Positions 34,675 through 43,094 of a stretch of DNA of 56,113 nt are shown piece by piece. Below the pieces are notes generated by a model that was not told the origin of the DNA, did not search any database, and saw only the letters and a program-made list of their open reading frames with translations. The DNA comes from Ignavibacteria bacterium (GTDB lineage: Bacteria; Bacteroidota; Ignavibacteria; Ignavibacteriales; Ignavibacteriaceae), in contig JAUXVN010000094.1 of NCBI GenBank assembly GCA_030684555.1, positions 1-56,113 on the forward strand, read 5' to 3'. The translations under genes were made by a program, and so were the position numbers. The number at the start of each line of letters is the position of its first letter. Positions within the stretch are counted from its first letter, which is position 1.

Positions 34675-35997
34675 TTGGAAGAACAAAAAACAGACATAAT
34701 ATTAAATTCCTTAGCTGAAGGAGTAATAACAGTTGATAGGGAATTTAAGATTACATTTATAAATCAGGCGGCCTCCTTTATGACGGGTTTTCAAAAGGAT
34801 GAAGTAATTGGAAAGATTTGTAAAAATATTTTTAAGTCGGACTACTGTGCTGATAATTGTCCGATTGCACGAATATTGAAGTATGGAAAAAGTATTTTTG
34901 ATTACGATAGTAAAATTGAATGTAAAGATGCAAGTCCAATTCCAATTCGATTAAACGCTGCGCTACTAAAAGATGAATTGGATAATCCGGCAGGCGGTGT
35001 GATCACTTTCAGGGATTTATCCATTCTAAAAAAAATTGAGGGTATGCTTAAGCAGGATTCTAACTTTCACGGAATAATATCTAATTCTAAAAGTATGAAA
35101 GAGATATTTACACTAATTGAGCAAATTTCTGATTCCGATGCCCCGGTTCTGATTACTGGTGAAACAGGAACCGGAAAGGAACTTATAGCCGACGCTATCC
35201 GAAATTTGAGTAGAAGAAAAAATAATAAATATGTAAAGGTAAACTGCTCGGTTATTCCAGATAATTTATTAACAAGCGAGTTATTTGGGCACGCTAAAGG
35301 AGCATTCACTGATGCACACAAGGAAAGAGTTGGACGTTTTGAACTTGCAGATGGCGGAACAATATTTTTAGATGAGATAGGAGAAATGCCTCTCCAAATG
35401 CAGCCGCAAATCTTAAGAGTAATACAAGATGGAACATTTGAGAGACTTGGTGAATCACTTACAAAATACGTTGATGTTAGAATAATTACTGCAACAAATA
35501 CTAATTTGGAAAAAGCGATTGCTGATGGTAAGTTCAGAGAGGATTTATTTTATCGATTAAACGTAATTCACATCAACCTGCCCCCTTTAAGAAAACGGAT
35601 GGATGATATCCCCCTTCTTGCAAATCATTTCTTAAAAAAGTTTACGATTATTTATAAAAAAAATATCCCATTTATTGAAAATGAATGTTTAGAACATTTA
35701 ACAAGAAGCTATTGGCATGGTAACATCCGTGAACTTGAAAATGCAATAGAGTATGCGGTAATTAGAAATAAGCCTGATAAGAGCTTGTGCATTTGTGCTT
35801 TTCCTTCTAAGATAAGAGAAAACATTTTTTGCAGTCAAAAAAACAATGTTATTCCGAATACTGTTTTACCGTTTGAAAATGCTTCTCTACTCGAGTTATT
35901 GAATCAGCATAAATGGAATAAAACAAAAGTTGCTCAAATTTTAGGTATTGATAGAACAACACTCTGGCGTAAGTTAAAAGCTATGGGAGTAAAATAG
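34675..35997 (+). CDS. PAS-domain sigma-54-dependent activator (NtrC-type, Fis HTH)
   Basis: Domains in order: PAS (about 8-118) with a Cys group (Cys49, 58, 62, 83 in NIFKSDYCADNCPIARILKY), AAA+ (about 130-365) with Walker A GETGTGKE (162-169), the RpoN-contact loop GAFTDA (209-214; usual GAFTGA) and Walker B IFLDEIGE (230-237), and a Fis-type helix-turn-helix ending NKTKVAQILGIDRTTLWRKL. No receiver domain, so it is not phosphorylated by a kinase; it should sense through PAS, maybe redox or metal(loid) via the cysteines. Starts with TTG 3 bp after ccdA. Two sigma-54-like promoters with palindromic sites lie just downstream and are its probable targets. Confidence 0.92.
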   Translation: MEEQKTDIILNSLAEGVITVDREFKITFINQAASFMTGFQKDEVIGKICKNIFKSDYCADNCPIARILKYGKSIFDYDSKIECKDASPIPIRLNAALLKDELDNPAGGVITFRDLSILKKIEGMLKQDSNFHGIISNSKSMKEIFTLIEQISDSDAPVLITGETGTGKELIADAIRNLSRRKNNKYVKVNCSVIPDNLLTSELFGHAKGAFTDAHKERVGRFELADGGTIFLDEIGEMPLQMQPQILRVIQDGTFERLGESLTKYVDVRIITATNTNLEKAIADGKFREDLFYRLNVIHINLPPLRKRMDDIPLLANHFLKKFTIIYKKNIPFIENECLEHLTRSYWHGNIRELENAIEYAVIRNKPDKSLCICAFPSKIRENIFCSQKNNVIPNTVLPFENASLLELLNQHKWNKTKVAQILGIDRTTLWRKLKAMGVK

Positions 35998-36032
35998 AAT
36001 TCAGAAGTCTAAATCGTTACTCTCAACGAATA

Positions 36033-36108
36033 GTTGCAGAGATTCTAACTTAATAACATTGAATAAATCATAAGACAATAGCACATAATGTTGCAATAAC
36101 TGTACAAC
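36033..36108 (+). promoter_or_regulatory. GTTGCA motif cluster upstream of first sigma-54 promoter
   Basis: GTTGCA occurs at 36033-36038 and 36090-36095, the latter opposed by TACAAC at 36103-36108. They lie 42-117 bp before the -24 box at 36149, matching the position of activator sites. The same half-site recurs upstream of the second promoter. Confidence 0.4.
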
Positions 36109-36145
36109 AGTAACTCTCAATTTTTCCACAAGAACCCAATATTTA

Positions 36146-36164
36146 TTAGGCAGGCTATTTGCAT
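36146..36164 (+). promoter_or_regulatory. Sigma-54-like promoter 1
   Basis: AGGCAG, five bases, TTTGCA: GG at 36149-36150 and GC at 36161-36162 have the fixed 12-base offset, with a perfect TTGCA -12 box. Predicted start near 36173. It drives a stub ORF that copies the start of the TPR gene (29 bp from GG to ATG in both). Confidence 0.55.
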
Positions 36165-36177
36165 AAGTTATTGCACT

Positions 36178-36234
36178 ATGAGTGAAATGTTAGTTAATCA
36201 TTATTTTTATCGAGTGAGTTCTCCTCAGCTGTAA
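36178..36234 (+). pseudogene. Stub copy of the TPR gene N-terminus
   Basis: Reads MSEMLVNHYFYRVSSPQL then TAA. The intact gene at 36651 starts MSEMLGNHYFQLRNF. Similarity at DNA level spans the first 11 codons, then stops. It is either the remnant of a duplicated operon start or a short ORF within a small regulatory RNA. A hairpin and T-run end the possible transcript at 36346-36388. Confidence 0.5.
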
Positions 36235-36345
36235 AGCTTTAAACCGACCCTGCGTAAATTTAAGCGAATGCAAAAAATGGTTTTCCTCATGAAATATCTT
36301 GGTCCAAAATTAACTCAATAGTAGTTAGTTAATTTCATAAGTGAT

Positions 36346-36388
36346 ATCCAGTAAATCTCTGAGAACTAAATACTGGATGGTGCTTTTT
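36346..36388 (+). terminator. Candidate terminator/attenuator
   Basis: ATCCAGTA (36346-36353) pairs with TACTGGAT (36371-36378), loop 17 nt, followed by GGTGC and TTTTT (36384-36388). Placed about 215 bp after the first sigma-54-like start site. The rest of the 36000-36650 gap holds only the listed promoters and palindromes. Confidence 0.45.
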
Positions 36389-36487
36389 ATTATTATAAAA
36401 CGTACCTATAATCCATCAGAATTTCCCCTTTTTAAACTCATTCTTACGTTAGTCTACAATTGGCACAAAGCTGTTTCTGTTGCGAAT

Positions 36488-36501
36488 GTTGCAATTGCAA
36501 C
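36488..36501 (+). promoter_or_regulatory. Palindromic activator site (distal)
   Basis: GTTGCAATTGCAAC is a perfect 14-bp palindrome about 120 bp before the second -24 box. A related GTTGCG lies at 36479-36484. Probably bound by the adjacent sigma-54 activator. Confidence 0.5.
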
Positions 36502-36563
36502 AATTTATTGCATTTGAATAATTGATTGATATTTAATCTATTTTCAATTAAATCTCAAAGTAG

Positions 36564-36580
36564 TGCAACAGTTTGTTGCA
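36564..36580 (+). promoter_or_regulatory. Palindromic activator site (proximal)
   Basis: TGCAAC, five bases, GTTGCA: perfect 6-bp arms, about 42 bp before the second -24 box. Same half-site as the distal palindrome. Confidence 0.5.
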
Positions 36581-36620
36581 ATTTATATTTTAATTTTATC
36601 AAAAATCGAAGGATTATTTT

Positions 36621-36637
36621 TGGCAAAATAATTGATT
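36621..36637 (+). promoter_or_regulatory. Sigma-54-like promoter 2
   Basis: TGGCA with TTGAT 12 bases on: GG at 36622-36623, GA instead of GC at 36634-36635, so a slightly weak -12 box. GG to ATG (36651) is 29 bp, the same as in promoter 1. The untranslated leader would be only a few bases long. Confidence 0.45.
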
Positions 36638-36650
36638 ACTAAACTGAATG

Positions 36651-37121
36651 ATGAGCGAAATGTTAGGCAACCACTACTTTCAATTAAGAAATTTTGTACT
36701 TGCAGAAAGTACATACGAAAAGTTATCCCAAAATCAATTAAGCGATGTTAACATTTTAAAAAGATTAATAATTTGTTACACCCAAACCAACAAATTAGAT
36801 AAAGCCTTAGAGCTGCTAATCCTCCTGATTAAAAAAGATATTAACACAATTCTAAACAGCAATCGTAAAGACGAAGATTGCCCATGCAATGATTTAATAA
36901 CAAAAATAGAAACCGGTGAAATAACTTATTCAAATAGGTATGAAACATTGACCGCATTGGGAATTCTTCATCTATACAGTAATTATAAAAACTCAATAAA
37001 ATATTTTAAAATGGCTATAAAGCAAAATTCAAATAAACAATTGTTAAATGAAGCTTTCAAAATTCTAAAAATAACAGTTCAAAAAAATATAGTACAAACA
37101 AAAAAAATGGAGCTAAAATGA
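36651..37121 (+). CDS. Small TPR-type helical repeat protein
   Basis: About 156 residues with TPR-like helices: NHYFQLRNFVLAESTYEKL, ILKRLIICYTQTNKLDKALE and ETLTALGILHLYSNYKNSIK with YFKMAIKQNS. No signal peptide, so cytosolic; one Cys pair in KDEDCPCND. The stop overlaps the start of the exported protein (ATGA), so the two are coupled; it may act as an export chaperone or assembly factor for that protein (inference). Start is ATG 36651, matching the stub copy, or ATG 36648 just before. Confidence 0.6.
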   Translation: MSEMLGNHYFQLRNFVLAESTYEKLSQNQLSDVNILKRLIICYTQTNKLDKALELLILLIKKDINTILNSNRKDEDCPCNDLITKIETGEITYSNRYETLTALGILHLYSNYKNSIKYFKMAIKQNSNKQLLNEAFKILKITVQKNIVQTKKMELK

Positions 37122-38236
37122 AAAAGAACGTTACACGAAAAGACTTTTTAATGAATACTGGAAGAGCTGCTGTCGGAATAACTGCTGTTGCCGGGCTTTC
37201 AAGCATTGTTACATTCGCAAATACTCAGGCTAAAACAAAAATAACTGCCTGGCCCTGGTCTTATGCACAGTTAGATGTTGAAGCTGTTAGGATCCAAGCG
37301 CATAATCTTTACTGGAATGATAAAGATTGTGCTTCCGGTGTATTTGGTGCGCTTGTAAATGCTCTTTCTACTTCTATTGGAGATCCATGGACAAATATGC
37401 CAATGGAAGTGATGCTTTTTGGCAGAGGTGGTGGAAATGCATGGGGTACATTGTGCGGCTGTTTAAATGGAGGTGCTGCTTTAATTAGTTTAGTAACAAC
37501 TAAAGCTCAATCAGGGGCACTCATAAATGAGTTATGGGGGTGGTACACTCAAGCCGAATTACCAACTGACCAAGCAAACCAGGTCGCAATAAATGGGCAG
37601 TATCTTGTACATAACTATGATCAGGATTTACTTCAGAATATTTCTGGAAGCCCACTTTGCCACACCTCTGTAACTGAATGGTGTATTGTTGCTAATAAAA
37701 AAGTTAGTGACGTTGAAAGAAAAGAAAGATGTGCTCGTATAACAGGTGACATTGCAGCAAAAACTGCAGAAATACTTAATGCCTTCTTTGCAAACTCATT
37801 TGTATCAACATATGTTGATCCAGCCTCTGTTACTGCTTGCCTTAGCTGTCACGGTAGCGCCGTATTTAATAATGTAATGACAAAAATGGAGTGCGCTCCT
37901 TGTCATTTAACAGCACATGGTGGTTTGGCAGTTGAGCCGGTTGCTGGAATCGCAACAACATTTGCACTTAGCCAAAATTATCCTAATCCTTTTAACCCTA
38001 GTACAAAAATTCAATTTTCAGTTCCAAATACAGAAAAGGTTAAAGTTGAGGTTTATGATATTCAAGGATCGCTTATTAAAACCCTTGTTGATTATGATTT
38101 GTATCAACAAGGTAATTATGAAGTGATGTGGGATGGTACAGATAATAACGGAAAGCGTGTATCAAGTGGAATTTATTTTACAAAGATGCAGGCTGGTAAA
38201 TTTGCTCAGACGAAAAAGATGAATCTTGTAAAATAA
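37118..38236 (+). CDS. Exported C_GCAxxG_C_C-type redox protein with two CxxCH motifs and T9SS sorting domain
   Basis: N-terminus TRKDFLMNTGRAAVGITAVA is a Tat-like leader with RK for RR. The body fits the C_GCAxxG_C_C family: Cys71 (DCASGVFGAL), Cys113/115 (TLCGCLNGGAALISL), Cys181, Cys189 and Cys205. Then come CLSCH (241-245) and CAPCH (259-263), possible haem c or metal sites, and a T9SS domain from about 283 (SQNYPNPFNPSTKIQFSVPN) ending KMNLVK. The mix of Tat-like leader, multi-Cys core, CxxCH pair and T9SS tail is unusual. Probably a surface redox or metal(loid)-handling protein under sigma-54 control; exact role unknown. Confidence 0.75.
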   Translation: MKKNVTRKDFLMNTGRAAVGITAVAGLSSIVTFANTQAKTKITAWPWSYAQLDVEAVRIQAHNLYWNDKDCASGVFGALVNALSTSIGDPWTNMPMEVMLFGRGGGNAWGTLCGCLNGGAALISLVTTKAQSGALINELWGWYTQAELPTDQANQVAINGQYLVHNYDQDLLQNISGSPLCHTSVTEWCIVANKKVSDVERKERCARITGDIAAKTAEILNAFFANSFVSTYVDPASVTACLSCHGSAVFNNVMTKMECAPCHLTAHGGLAVEPVAGIATTFALSQNYPNPFNPSTKIQFSVPNTEKVKVEVYDIQGSLIKTLVDYDLYQQGNYEVMWDGTDNNGKRVSSGIYFTKMQAGKFAQTKKMNLVK

Positions 38237-38267
38237 AAAAATCTATAAAAGTTAAATTGGGGAGTAG

Positions 38268-38304
38268 GGCTGTCTCTTGAGTAATTTCTGAGACAGCCTT
38301 TTTT
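38268..38304. terminator. Strong terminator between convergent genes
   Basis: GGCTGTCTC (38268-38276) pairs with GAGACAGCC (38290-38298), loop 13 nt, then TTTTTT (38299-38304). Ends the sigma-54 locus; may also serve the M1 peptidase gene coming from the other side. Confidence 0.85.
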
Positions 38305-38316
38305 ATTCCATCAATA

Positions 38317-40281
38317 TTACTTAATCAAAACAAGTTTTTTTGTTGAGACTAAATCATCTGCTTTAAGTTCGTAGAAATAAATTCCGCTTGTTAAATCAGA
38401 TGCATCAAACTCAGTTTTATAAGTCCCTTGATTTTTATATTCACTAACTAATGTTTGAACTTCTTTTCCCAGAAAGTCATAAACTTTTAATGTTACAAAT
38501 GAATTGTTAACGATCTGCCAGCTTATTGTAGTTATCGGGTTAAACGGGTTCGGATAGTTTTGTCCCAAATAAAATTCCGAAGGGATATCTTTAATATCAT
38601 CTATATTAGTTACAGTTGCATTCTTCAAAATATAATTATTCGGATCAAGAATTAATTGTTGAGGGGTTCCTCTTACAATCAACTCAAAATTTTGGATTTG
38701 GTTGTCATTAAATACTGTGATTATCGTATCTGTTATCGAGGTGAGTATTTTTATCTGAATCGGCATTGTAAAATATGTCGGATTATTATGACTACTTTGT
38801 GTTATTGAGAGATTAATTTTATTCAACTCACCACCGGCAGGGATGTAATTCCAATTAACATTATAAGTCGGATAACCGGTTCCATAAATCCATTGTTGAA
38901 AGAAATAATCCATCGGTTTCATCAATATTGCTTCTGTTGCAATTTGGAAGTCTTCAGTTGTTGCAACATTATATGCTAAATGAGGCTGACTATTATAATG
39001 TTTCATTATTTGAAAAAATAAACTATCACCCGTAATCCCTCTTAGCATATGTAAAATCATTGCTCCTTTTGCGTAAGTTCGGTTGTAGTTAAAAATACTA
39101 GATACGCTGCTTATATCTTGCGCATAAACCGAACCTGATGCCAACTTTGCCTGATTCATTTTTCCGGTTATATATTGATCAAATCGTGTTTCCCCATAAT
39201 AATTTTGTAAAAATATTCCTTCCGAATAAGTTGCAAAACCTTCATTGAGCCAAATATTTTGCCAATCTTTACATGTAACCTTATCTCCAAACCATTGATG
39301 AGCAAGCTCGTGCGCAATAATTGTCTCTGAAAACGCACCCATTGATGAAATAGTTTGATGTTCCATTCCGCCGCTAAAACCACATTCAGCGTGACCATAT
39401 TTTTCTCTTATGAATGGATATTCACCATAGGTACCCGTAAAAATTTCAAGTATTGAAATTGTTTTATCAAGATTAGTTTTGTAGGACGTGAAGTTTTCGG
39501 GATAAATGTAATGTACAACGGGCATTGAATCTGATTGTGAATAGTTGAAGTGAGTAAGATATTCGTGATAGTTGGAGATTGCTACCGAAATTAAATAATG
39601 AGCAATCGGATATGAGTTTTTCCATTTATAAGTTTTTGTTAAATCACCATTATCAATAACATCAATTAATTTCCCGTTAGAAACTGCAAACAATGTTGAA
39701 GGAACTCTTACATACACATCAGAAGAATCTGCTTTATCTGCCGGAGTATCTTTGCATGGAAACCATTCGCTTGTTCCATAAGGTTCACTCAATGACCAAA
39801 TAACCGGTTCACCATTATGCTGGCTAAATACAAAACTTCCAAATCCACTTGTTCCGGGGACACCCGCATACTCGATGTCAGTTGTAAACTGTTCCAACAT
39901 TGTATAAACTCGATCAAGTTGAATTTGCAGCTTATTATTTGAATGAGTAAATGATACGTTGTTATCATTAATCTTAACTGAAGATACAGTGAATGAATTA
40001 TTCAAATCAAAAAAAACAGATAACAAGTCCGGCATTACCACGGATGAAATTATTCTGACTTTTCCGGTGATAGAATTGGGTTGAAGAAATGTTTGAAGTT
40101 CGAGTCCGTAATATTTGATATCAATGGATTCATCCCCGGGATAATTTACATTTTTAGCAAGTAATGCTTTTATGTAACTCCCTTTTCTTGAGCATTCAGA
40201 TTCTTCCAGTTCATTTTGACTATAAGAAAAGGATGTAAAAAAAAGTACGGTGGTTAAAAGAGTGAAGTGAAAAAATTTCAT
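38317..40281 (-). CDS. Secreted M1-family zinc aminopeptidase with T9SS sorting domain
   Basis: Signal peptide ending near FSYSQ. M1 signature: GGMEH (304-308; a variant of GAMEN), HELAH (324-328) and the third zinc ligand Glu347 in WLNEGFATY, 19 residues on. The C-terminus has GQNYPNPFNPITTISWQIV and KKLVLIK, the T9SS sorting domain. It should remove N-terminal residues from peptides outside the cell. 654 residues is short for M1 because the long C-terminal helical domain is replaced by the sorting domain. Confidence 0.92.
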   Translation of the reverse strand: MKFFHFTLLTTVLFFTSFSYSQNELEESECSRKGSYIKALLAKNVNYPGDESIDIKYYGLELQTFLQPNSITGKVRIISSVVMPDLLSVFFDLNNSFTVSSVKINDNNVSFTHSNNKLQIQLDRVYTMLEQFTTDIEYAGVPGTSGFGSFVFSQHNGEPVIWSLSEPYGTSEWFPCKDTPADKADSSDVYVRVPSTLFAVSNGKLIDVIDNGDLTKTYKWKNSYPIAHYLISVAISNYHEYLTHFNYSQSDSMPVVHYIYPENFTSYKTNLDKTISILEIFTGTYGEYPFIREKYGHAECGFSGGMEHQTISSMGAFSETIIAHELAHQWFGDKVTCKDWQNIWLNEGFATYSEGIFLQNYYGETRFDQYITGKMNQAKLASGSVYAQDISSVSSIFNYNRTYAKGAMILHMLRGITGDSLFFQIMKHYNSQPHLAYNVATTEDFQIATEAILMKPMDYFFQQWIYGTGYPTYNVNWNYIPAGGELNKINLSITQSSHNNPTYFTMPIQIKILTSITDTIITVFNDNQIQNFELIVRGTPQQLILDPNNYILKNATVTNIDDIKDIPSEFYLGQNYPNPFNPITTISWQIVNNSFVTLKVYDFLGKEVQTLVSEYKNQGTYKTEFDASDLTSGIYFYELKADDLVSTKKLVLIK

Positions 40282-40352
40282 ATTTGGTCTATCATTTGTT
40301 ATTGAGAGACCAAATATGCTAATAAAATAAACTAATTTGAAATGTGAGGAAT

Positions 40353-41066
40353 TTAGAAATTCCCGAATGAACTAAAGTATGCAACAACACCTAAGTTTGC
40401 GGTAATCAAGTCAGTTTTTGAACGGGAAGTATAGTATGTAACTCTTCCTGTGGATGGGTTAACCTCAACCGAACCTTCCTTAAGATATTCTGCGGTTGAG
40501 CCTTTTAACATTCTAACTTTTAGATCAACATAAATTTTCCCGAGGTTTTCATCAGGATTTTCGTAGACTTTAAACATGATTCCGCCACCAAAACCATAAC
40601 TCCAAGCCCAGTCATCAAAGTTGGTTGAACTTGTAACTTCTTCACCTTTATTTGTTGAGATAACTTTAGTTTCGGTGAAAAGATATGAACCACCAAAAAG
40701 TAAATCAACATACGGTCTGACCACATTCATTGTCGGAGCTATTCTAAACAGAAGGTGAAATTGCATGATGTTATAGCTTCTATCAACATCAACAGTTACA
40801 TCCGGTATTGTGTGACTCCATGGAGCTCTTCGGCTTTCATTACCGTAATTTAAAAAACTGAAATTTGCTCCGATTCCAAAAGGAGAGTATTCATTTGGTC
40901 CTAAAAAAAGTCCTTCTACACTTAATCCTAAACCGGTTTGTTTGAGTTGATCCTTGAATTCTCCATCCGGAAAAGCAAGTGTAAAATTCAATCCGCCTGA
41001 TTGTCCAAATGTTGATGAAGATATTACAAATATTATTATGATTAAAAAGTATTTTCTTACGAACAT
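40353..41066 (-). CDS. Outer-membrane beta-barrel protein, function unknown
   Basis: Signal peptide ending near SSTFGQSG; the rest is strand-rich with Gly/aromatic alternation (LNFTLAFPDGEFKDQLKQTG, WSYGFGGGIMFKVYENPDEN) typical of outer-membrane beta-barrel domains (OMP_b-brl type). Terminal segment VVAYFSSFGNF ends in Phe. No partner gene is evident. Confidence 0.65.
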   Translation of the reverse strand: MFVRKYFLIIIIFVISSSTFGQSGGLNFTLAFPDGEFKDQLKQTGLGLSVEGLFLGPNEYSPFGIGANFSFLNYGNESRRAPWSHTIPDVTVDVDRSYNIMQFHLLFRIAPTMNVVRPYVDLLFGGSYLFTETKVISTNKGEEVTSSTNFDDWAWSYGFGGGIMFKVYENPDENLGKIYVDLKVRMLKGSTAEYLKEGSVEVNPSTGRVTYYTSRSKTDLITANLGVVAYFSSFGNF

Positions 41067-41457
41067 GATATTCCCTTATTATTTTGAAAAATTGAGTTGT
41101 TAAGATAATGAAAACAAAAAAGACTTTTGGGTGTAAATGATGGAAATATGTACTTTTAGGATGAAAAGTATTTATGGATTTTTAACGGTCACAGGAATAA
41201 ATTTCTTTTTGAAATGCTAATTCTACATACTAACAAAATAGCATACATAAATTAAGTGAAGAAGAATATTTATGGGAGCAATAACCTATTGGGGATTTAT
41301 TCTATGGAATTATCTGATAAACTTTTAGAACAGTTATAGAAAAATTTCTCGACTATCAAGTCCTTCAATATCATAATAAGAAAAGAGGGTGAAATTAAAA
41401 AACTGATGAAAGCATCCATAGAAAAAGAAACGGTCGTTTAATTCAATGGTTTTCCAT
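41067..41457. other. Gene-free interval
   Basis: No intact gene. On the plus strand 41304-41444 there are short in-phase pieces (MELSDKLLEQL, later EGEIKKLMKASIEKETVV) that might be a decayed small gene, but no clear homology was recognised. Confidence 0.3.
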
Positions 41458-42039
41458 TTAGATTCTTAGAGATAGAATAAAATTCATACTTTCATTAGTT
41501 ACATCATAATTACTGTTACCAATTGTTATTTCACCATAAGTAGTACTGTACAATAATTTTACCTGGATTCGCCTGTTTATCTCGGTAGTTAAGCCTATTG
41601 CATGATATATCCCATGTCCTTTCTTATCAATTTTACCGTCAGTTTGTAAGAATGAAGGACCTAACCTGAATGAGAGTTGAAGCGGAAAACTTTCTCTATT
41701 AGTCAACGGAAAATCGATGTAAGTATATATTGGTAAATTCCCGAGTTTTCCCTCTAATGCATTTATAGAACTTGGGAACTGGTAAAGAAATCCGATTCCA
41801 TAGTTCATACTGTTTTTATATCTTACAACCCATTCTAAACCTGCTGCAATACTATTATTCTTAAAATAATGATTCTTACCGGTAGAATGAGCTAAACTAA
41901 AAGTCTGTTCAGTATTTACTTGTAAGTTTATGCGAAGATTTCTGAATATTATACTTCTGCTTGCAAATGTACTATCAGCATCTTGAGAATAAATAACAAC
42001 TGCATTTAATAACATTATGAATAATAATAACCTTTTCAA
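41458..42039 (-). CDS. Exported strand-rich protein, function unknown
   Basis: Signal peptide ending near AVVIYSQD, then 170 residues with alternating strands (NSMNYGIGFLYQFPSSIN, LQLSFRLGPSFLQTDGK, RRIQVKLLYSTTYGEITIG) ending NFILSLRI. Likely an outer-membrane barrel. No family recognised. The gap 42040-42224 holds no gene. Confidence 0.55.
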   Translation of the reverse strand: MKRLLLFIMLLNAVVIYSQDADSTFASRSIIFRNLRINLQVNTEQTFSLAHSTGKNHYFKNNSIAAGLEWVVRYKNSMNYGIGFLYQFPSSINALEGKLGNLPIYTYIDFPLTNRESFPLQLSFRLGPSFLQTDGKIDKKGHGIYHAIGLTTEINRRIQVKLLYSTTYGEITIGNSNYDVTNESMNFILSLRI

Positions 42040-42224
42040 ATTGTCTCCCTTTAATTGCTTATGGTTTTGGTTAGCCCTATTAAATGATCAAAAAAACATT
42101 TTGTGTAGATGATTTTTTCTTTTATCAAAACTATCATAAAAAGTATAGTTTGTCAACATTAGATTATAATTACATAAATTCCTTATTGAAACATTGTCTG
42201 GTCCAAGTTTGGTTACATGAAACC

Positions 42225-43094
42225 TCATTGTGGAACAATATTTAAGACAGATTTTGAATACGAAAAAATATCGTATTGTGTTATTGCATTTTTCTTCAAA
42301 TCATAATTAGAAATGAATAGTTCTTTACCAATCCGATTCGATTCCTTATTAACGTTACGCATTCCATAAGTTAAGTTCCAAGGTAGTATGTTGGCAAATG
42401 AAAAAAGGTTTTTAATATAATCGCTATCGTCATATGTAATCAACCATTTATGCTTAGTCCCTTTCATGACATTTGCAAATCTTTCGTGATCAAATGTTTT
42501 GTGAAGTGTCCCATTTTTGCCATATAATGCAGATTTTGTAGCTGAGTAATAAGGTGGGTCGAGGAATAAAAAAACATCTTCGCCCTCTTTTGAAACTACT
42601 TCTTCATAGTCATAGTTAGAAATTTTTGTATTCACTAAAATATTTGATAGAGATTTTACTCTTTCGATGCTTGATTGAGTAAACCGTTTTTGAAAAGCTG
42701 CATTTGAAAAACCTCCACTTTCAGTTGTACCGGAAAATGTAATCCTATTGAAAATAAAAAAAGCTGTTGCTTTTTTTATACTGTCAAATGAATCTATATT
42801 GTTTGATAAAAACCTATACAATTCTTTGCCATCAGGATATTTAACTCGAAGTTCAAGAATTGAATCAATAAGTACTTTCGGATTTTCTTTACACTCATTC
42901 CAAAAATGAAAAAGATTTTTATAAATATCATTTATCCAAAAATCCTTCCGGGGAAATTTTTGTTTTAAATGAATGAAAACTGAACCTCCTCCGACAAAAG
43001 GCTCTCTAAATTCCTTAAAATCTGGAACTAATCTTGAAATTGAATCTATTGCTCTGCTCTTTCCACCGGGATATCTAAGAGGACTTTTAATCAT
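42225..43094 (-). CDS. D12-class DNA adenine methyltransferase (Dam-like) of an R-M system
   Basis: N6-adenine methyltransferase, alpha class (D12/MethyltransfD12): SPLRYPGGKSRAIDSI at the N-terminus, REPFVGGGSVFIHLK (SAM site), the catalytic LFLDPPYYSATK (DPPY), and GKELFISNYDL at the end. It overlaps the restriction gene stop by 4 bp, so it is the last gene of a three-gene R-M operon read right to left. Its sequence specificity cannot be read from the sequence. Confidence 0.9.
   Translation of the reverse strand: MIKSPLRYPGGKSRAIDSISRLVPDFKEFREPFVGGGSVFIHLKQKFPRKDFWINDIYKNLFHFWNECKENPKVLIDSILELRVKYPDGKELYRFLSNNIDSFDSIKKATAFFIFNRITFSGTTESGGFSNAAFQKRFTQSSIERVKSLSNILVNTKISNYDYEEVVSKEGEDVFLFLDPPYYSATKSALYGKNGTLHKTFDHERFANVMKGTKHKWLITYDDSDYIKNLFSFANILPWNLTYGMRNVNKESNRIGKELFISNYDLKKNAITQYDIFSYSKSVLNIVPQ

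Noticed and set aside
36459-36485. TTGGCAC near 36460 as a third sigma-54 promoter
   Set aside because: The -24 box looks good but TT, not GC, falls at the fixed -12 position.
41304-41444. Short plus-strand pieces resembling a transposase N-terminus (MELSDKLLEQL)
   Set aside because: Too short and broken by stops; no terminal repeats or catalytic motif nearby.
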